DNA of 64,000 nt, taken from positions 1-64,000 of the forward strand of contig DASPIK010000031.1 of assembly GCA_035629075.1 (NCBI GenBank). The letters run 5' to 3'. The translations under genes were made by a program, and so were the position numbers. The stretch comes from JAEZPW01 sp035629075 (lineage in GTDB: Bacteria > Acidobacteriota > Terriglobia > Terriglobales > Acidobacteriaceae). Under the pieces are notes generated by a model. It was not told the DNA's origin. It saw nothing but the letters and a program-made list of their open reading frames with translations, and searched no databases. Shown here one piece after another: positions 60,602 through 64,000 of this stretch (position 1 is the stretch's first letter; every line of letters starts with the position of its first letter).

Positions 60602-61894
60602 ATGGAAAACAATACCCGCATGTCGTTGCCTCTGTTGGATGTGGACCCTGATATTGCGCAGGCGATCGCGAACGAAGAACGCCGCCAGCACGAAGGTTTG
60701 GAACTGATTGCCTCGGAAAACTTTGTTAGCGAAGCCGTGCTGGAGGCAATGGGCTCGGTATTTACGAACAAGTACGCCGAAGGCTATCCGGGCAAGCGGT
60801 ACTATGGCGGCTGTGAATTCACCGATGTAGTCGAAAACCTGGCCCGTGATCGCGCAAGGAAGCTCTTCGGCGCCGATCACGCAAACGTGCAGCCGCACTC
60901 AGGTTCCTCAGCGAACATGGAAGCTTACCAGGCCGTCCTCCAGCCGGGGGACACGATCCTCGGCCTGAACCTGGCACACGGCGGCCACCTCACGCACGGG
61001 CATCCGCTGAATTTCTCTGGTAAAACGTACAAGATCGTTCCTTACGGCGTGACGAAAGAGACGGAAACGCTGGACTACGATGAGATCGAACGGCTCGCCA
61101 CGGAGCACAAGCCGAAACTGATCGTCGGAGGCGGCAGCGCTTATCCGCGCGTCATCGATTTCGCGCGCATGCGCGAAATCGCGGACAAAGTGGGAGCCCT
61201 CTATCTGGTTGACATGGCGCACTTTGCCGGCCTTGTCGCGGGCGGCGTGCATCCATCGCCGGTTCCGCATGCACATATCGTCACCAGCACCACGCACAAG
61301 ACGCTCCGTGGCCCCCGAGCTGGCATGATCCTGTGTAAGGAACAGTTCGCCAAGGAAGTCGACAAGACTGTTTTTCCAGGCGATCAGGGCGGACCGCTGG
61401 TACACATCATCGCTGCGAAAGCGGTGTGCTTCCATGAAGCGATGCAACCCTCGTTCAAGGATTACGCCGCGCAGGTTGTTAGCAATGCCAAAGCTCTAGC
61501 CGAGACTCTGGCCGCGGACGGGTATCGCATAATCTCCGGCGGCACCGACACGCACCTGATGCTCGTGGACGTTTTCTCAAAGGGGATGCTGGGCAGCGAA
61601 GCCGAAAAGGCGCTGGGCGAAGCTGGAATCACCGTGAACAAGAATGCGATTCCGTTCGATACGAACCCGCCGATGAAGCCGAGCGGTATTCGACTGGGCT
61701 CGCCCGCCTGTACGACTCGCGGCATGAAAGAAGCTGAATTTCGCCAGATCGGTCACTGGATCGCCGACGCGCTCGACCATCGAGCCGAACCCGATCGCCT
61801 GGCACGCATTCGCCACCAGGTGCTGGAGATGGCGGAGATGTTCCCACTTTACAAGTCTCGCCGCGAACACCACATGGCCGGAGCGAAGGCTTAG
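60602..61894 (+). CDS. glyA: Serine hydroxymethyltransferase
   Basis: SHMT makes glycine and methylene-tetrahydrofolate from serine and tetrahydrofolate. The 430-residue protein has ELIASENFVS, NKYAEGYPGKRYYGGCEF, the folate/PLP region NVQPHSGSSANMEAY and the PLP lysine Lys233 in STTHKTLRGPRAG. VDMAHFAGLVA supplies the stacking His. The length is normal and the start is ATG. A good terminator follows within 35 bases. It may be cotranscribed with rpiB and the small secreted-protein gene. Confidence 0.98.
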   Translation: MENNTRMSLPLLDVDPDIAQAIANEERRQHEGLELIASENFVSEAVLEAMGSVFTNKYAEGYPGKRYYGGCEFTDVVENLARDRARKLFGADHANVQPHSGSSANMEAYQAVLQPGDTILGLNLAHGGHLTHGHPLNFSGKTYKIVPYGVTKETETLDYDEIERLATEHKPKLIVGGGSAYPRVIDFARMREIADKVGALYLVDMAHFAGLVAGGVHPSPVPHAHIVTSTTHKTLRGPRAGMILCKEQFAKEVDKTVFPGDQGGPLVHIIAAKAVCFHEAMQPSFKDYAAQVVSNAKALAETLAADGYRIISGGTDTHLMLVDVFSKGMLGSEAEKALGEAGITVNKNAIPFDTNPPMKPSGIRLGSPACTTRGMKEAEFRQIGHWIADALDHRAEPDRLARIRHQVLEMAEMFPLYKSRREHHMAGAKA

Positions 61895-61927
61895 CGAAGC
61901 TTTCGGACGAGAAGCATACCTGATCAT

Positions 61928-61960
61928 AAAGGGGTCACGGACAGCCGTGGCCCTTTTGCT
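61928..61960 (+). terminator. Intrinsic terminator of glyA
   Basis: AAAGGGGTCACGG and CCGTGGCCCTTTT pair over 13 positions with two G-T wobbles around an ACAG loop and lead into a short T-run, 33 bases after the glyA stop. Confidence 0.85.
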
Positions 61961-62026
61961 TGCAAGCGGCCCACGGTGGCTCCGAGCCCGACGCGTCGGT
62001 GCTCAGCAGTGTCGTACAATGCGTTC

Positions 62027-63205
62027 GTGCGCGTCGCAATCGACATTCGGGATATCACCGACTTCGGTGTAGGAACCTACATCCGCAACATCGTGCGGAC
62101 GATGTTCAGACTCGACCATGAGAACGAGTACTACCTTATAGGCGACCCGAGTCGTGTAGGAGAGATTGGCGAGCTGCCCAGCAACTTCCACGCTGTTCCG
62201 TTCGCTGACAAAGAGCAATCGGCTTCTGGCTATCTGCGGTTCAGGAAGTGCTTGCGCCAGCATGGCTGCGACCTGGTGCACATACCCAATCTCATGTCCG
62301 TGCCGCAGTACCTGCCCTGTCCTTACGTCGTTACTGTCCACGATCTGTTGGATTACATGTACCGTTCGCACGCCGGCTCATCTATTCGTAGAACGGTGCA
62401 TTTCTATTGCACTAGACGTGTGCTCACTCGCGCTGCCCGCATCATTGCCGTTTCGAATTTCACCAAGAATGACATCGAAAGGCTGTTTCACGTCCGTTCG
62501 GGGGCGATCGAGGTCGTCTACAACGCAATCGACGATCGTTTCCGCTGTGGCCACGCCAGCGACGCCGACCGACAGTTCATCGCCGAACGTTACCAGGTGA
62601 ACTACCCGTTCATCTTGTATGCAGGGCGAATCAGCCCGCACAAGAACGTGGTTCGTATCATTGAAGCGTTTTCGGCGCTCAAAACGGAACTCAGCAAGGA
62701 AGATCGGATGCCCGATCTGAAACTCATCATCATCGGAGATGAGATCTCGAGCCACCCCGACCTGCGACGTACGGTGATTCGCAGCGGTGTCGAGAGTGAT
62801 GTCCGGTTCCTCGGTTTCGTTCCGATCGATGTTCTGCGAATCTTCTACGACTCAGCCAAGGTGTTCGTTTTCCCCTCTTTATACGAAGGCTTCGGACTTC
62901 CGCCATTGGAGGCCATGGCGCACGGCACCCCGGTCGTAACCTCCAACACTTCTTCTCTGCCTGAGGTAGTTGGCAACGCCGCCGTATTAGTTAACCCTGA
63001 AAACGTTTTTGAAATGATGCGCGCACTGCATCGGGTACTGGTGGATCAGCAGCTTCGAGACCGCCTCAAACAACGCGGCTACGAACAGGCCGGCCGATAC
63101 TCATGGGAGTCTTCTGTTCAGCGCATCTTGCATATCTATCGAGAAGTAGTGCACTCGCACGGCGAATTCCCAGTCCCGGCGCGGGCTGTTAAGACGCACG
63201 ACTAG
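62027..63205 (+). CDS. GT4-family glycosyltransferase
   Basis: The GTG start at 62027 gives MRVAIDIRDITDFGVGTYIR, the usual N-terminus of this family, and 392 residues; the frame is open from 61976. The donor-binding lobe has LYAGRISPHKNVVRIIEAFS, VRFLGFVPIDVLRIFY and the EX7E motif in PSLYEGFGLPPLEAMAHG. The acceptor side has VVTVHDLLDYMY and AVSNFTKNDIERLF. It transfers a sugar from a nucleotide donor to an unknown acceptor, perhaps in envelope polysaccharide synthesis. It is single, not next to other sugar genes in the window. Confidence 0.93.
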   Translation: MRVAIDIRDITDFGVGTYIRNIVRTMFRLDHENEYYLIGDPSRVGEIGELPSNFHAVPFADKEQSASGYLRFRKCLRQHGCDLVHIPNLMSVPQYLPCPYVVTVHDLLDYMYRSHAGSSIRRTVHFYCTRRVLTRAARIIAVSNFTKNDIERLFHVRSGAIEVVYNAIDDRFRCGHASDADRQFIAERYQVNYPFILYAGRISPHKNVVRIIEAFSALKTELSKEDRMPDLKLIIIGDEISSHPDLRRTVIRSGVESDVRFLGFVPIDVLRIFYDSAKVFVFPSLYEGFGLPPLEAMAHGTPVVTSNTSSLPEVVGNAAVLVNPENVFEMMRALHRVLVDQQLRDRLKQRGYEQAGRYSWESSVQRILHIYREVVHSHGEFPVPARAVKTHD

Positions 63206-63396
63206 GGCTCCTCCTGCAGCACCAATAATTTGCGTGCACCAGCCGAACGTAGTGCTTTTCCGAATGCGGTTTCCAACCTTTCCAGCGCACTTCCTCACAA
63301 TCAGCAGTTTTCGCCACTGTTAAAGGCCTCCTCTTGGCCATTAACTTGCTTCTAACGGATTACTGGTTAGTAACAGTCTGGATTGGGGACACCTTG

Positions 63397-64000
63397 GTGC
63401 GCGGCAGGATATCCACGGCTTTTTCATTGTGGCTAGTGATTCTGGTCATGCTAGCGGCTGTTCGGACCGCGCACTCTCAACGGCAGCAAACGGCAGATGG
63501 GGCACTTGCGGATGAAAGTGTGCTGCAGCAGATCGTCGCCTTGATGGAGGAGGCGCAGCTAAGGAATCGCGAGAATCACCGACCCTACATTATGACTCGC
63601 GATTATCGACTGTTTGGCAGCAAGAACGACGAGGTGAATTCCGAGGTGATTGCCGACGTGACCTTCGTCCCTCCTGATCGCAAGAGCTTCACAATCAACA
63701 GCGTACAAGGCAGCGAACGTGGCGAGAAGATTGTGCGCAAGGTGCTCCAGGGCGAATCGGAGCTCAGTTCGAAAGACGCTCCGGGTGCGCTCAGCAGGGC
63801 GAACTACAAATTCAAGCTGCTGGGGGAAGATAATCTCAACGGCCAATCCTGCTTTGTTCTGCAGCTTATCCCCAAGCGCGAGGAGAAAACGCTCCTCAAG
63901 GGCAAGGCATGGGTTGATAGGAACACATACTTGATACATCGGGTAGAAGGAGAAATGGCCAAAACGCCATCGTGGTGGATCAAGAAAGTGACAATGACCA
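63397..64000 (+). CDS. Secreted LolA/outer-membrane lipoprotein-sorting-like protein, partial
   Basis: I translated this frame by hand: it opens at GTG 63397 (seven bases after GGGGA; a TTG lies one codon upstream) and reaches the right edge without a stop, so at least 201 residues exist. A signal peptide (TAFSLWLVILVMLAAVRTAH) is followed by a beta-rich domain like LolA/MucB-type folds: IMTRDYRLFGSKNDEVNSEV, RANYKFKLLGEDNLNGQSCF, AWVDRNTYLIHRVEGEM. Such proteins bind lipids or act as outer-membrane lipoprotein chaperones. The role is inferred from the fold pattern only. Confidence 0.8.
   Translation, partial: MRGRISTAFSLWLVILVMLAAVRTAHSQRQQTADGALADESVLQQIVALMEEAQLRNRENHRPYIMTRDYRLFGSKNDEVNSEVIADVTFVPPDRKSFTINSVQGSERGEKIVRKVLQGESELSSKDAPGALSRANYKFKLLGEDNLNGQSCFVLQLIPKREEKTLLKGKAWVDRNTYLIHRVEGEMAKTPSWWIKKVTMT

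Overview
The window is high-GC, gene-dense bacterial chromosome with no rRNA, tRNA, phage, insertion sequence or CRISPR array that I can see. It most resembles an acidobacterium (Terriglobia/Koribacter type). That is an inference from the mix of winged-helix/TPR regulators, CXXCH-rich cytochromes with NHL propellers, system II cytochrome c maturation, PAP2-Wzi fusion proteins and secreted GVYG-repeat proteins. No marker gene in the window settles it. Genes start at ATG, GTG and TTG, usually behind a clear GGAGG-like site.

Region 1 (1-16019, minus strand) is an exopolysaccharide operon read right to left. It encodes a six-SLBB outer-membrane export protein, a PAP2 phosphatase fused to a Wzi-like barrel, a polyprenyl glycosylphosphotransferase, an asparagine synthase, two glycosyltransferases, a CapK/PaaK-type adenylate-forming enzyme, a DUF362 protein and a Wzz/GumC-type chain-length protein that runs off the left edge. 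No flippase or polymerase is seen here. Two dyads sharing TCACT/AGTGA half-sites lie in front of the operon.

Region 2 (16624-22344, plus strand) holds a secreted GVYG-repeat protein with a strong terminator, then a shortened glutamyl-tRNA-reductase-like protein without the NADPH domain or catalytic cysteine. Two tandem membrane-anchored TPR proteins follow, and a small secreted-protein gene broken by an in-frame TAG.

Region 3 (22523-35854) is the most striking part. Seven minus-strand genes encode a 16-CXXCH cytochrome, an NHL propeller, a tetraheme cytochrome, a parvulin-type prolyl isomerase, a beta-barrel, a second NHL propeller and a 12-heme cytochrome. Divergent from them is a ResB-CcsA cytochrome c maturation pair. 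The shared 737-base intergenic region carries two CRP/FNR-family-like palindromes. The gene set looks like an extracellular electron-transfer system, possibly with a filament-forming tetraheme cytochrome.

Region 4 (36044-48691) is regulatory and metabolic: a histidine kinase with an NtrC-type sigma-54 activator, an M20 amidohydrolase, a glutamine-synthetase-family enzyme, a winged-helix/TPR regulator, a CPBP protease, and a PAS histidine kinase with an Rcp1-like response regulator.

Region 5 (48762-64000) mixes envelope and housekeeping genes: a small secreted protein, a formate/nitrite-type channel, a membrane-anchored SDR, a protein with a histone-H1-like tail, a GT39 glycosyltransferase with a GNAT enzyme, an HpnI-like glycosyltransferase, alanine racemase, an alpha/beta hydrolase, RpiB, a secreted unknown, SHMT, a GT4 glycosyltransferase, and a LolA-like secreted protein cut by the right edge.
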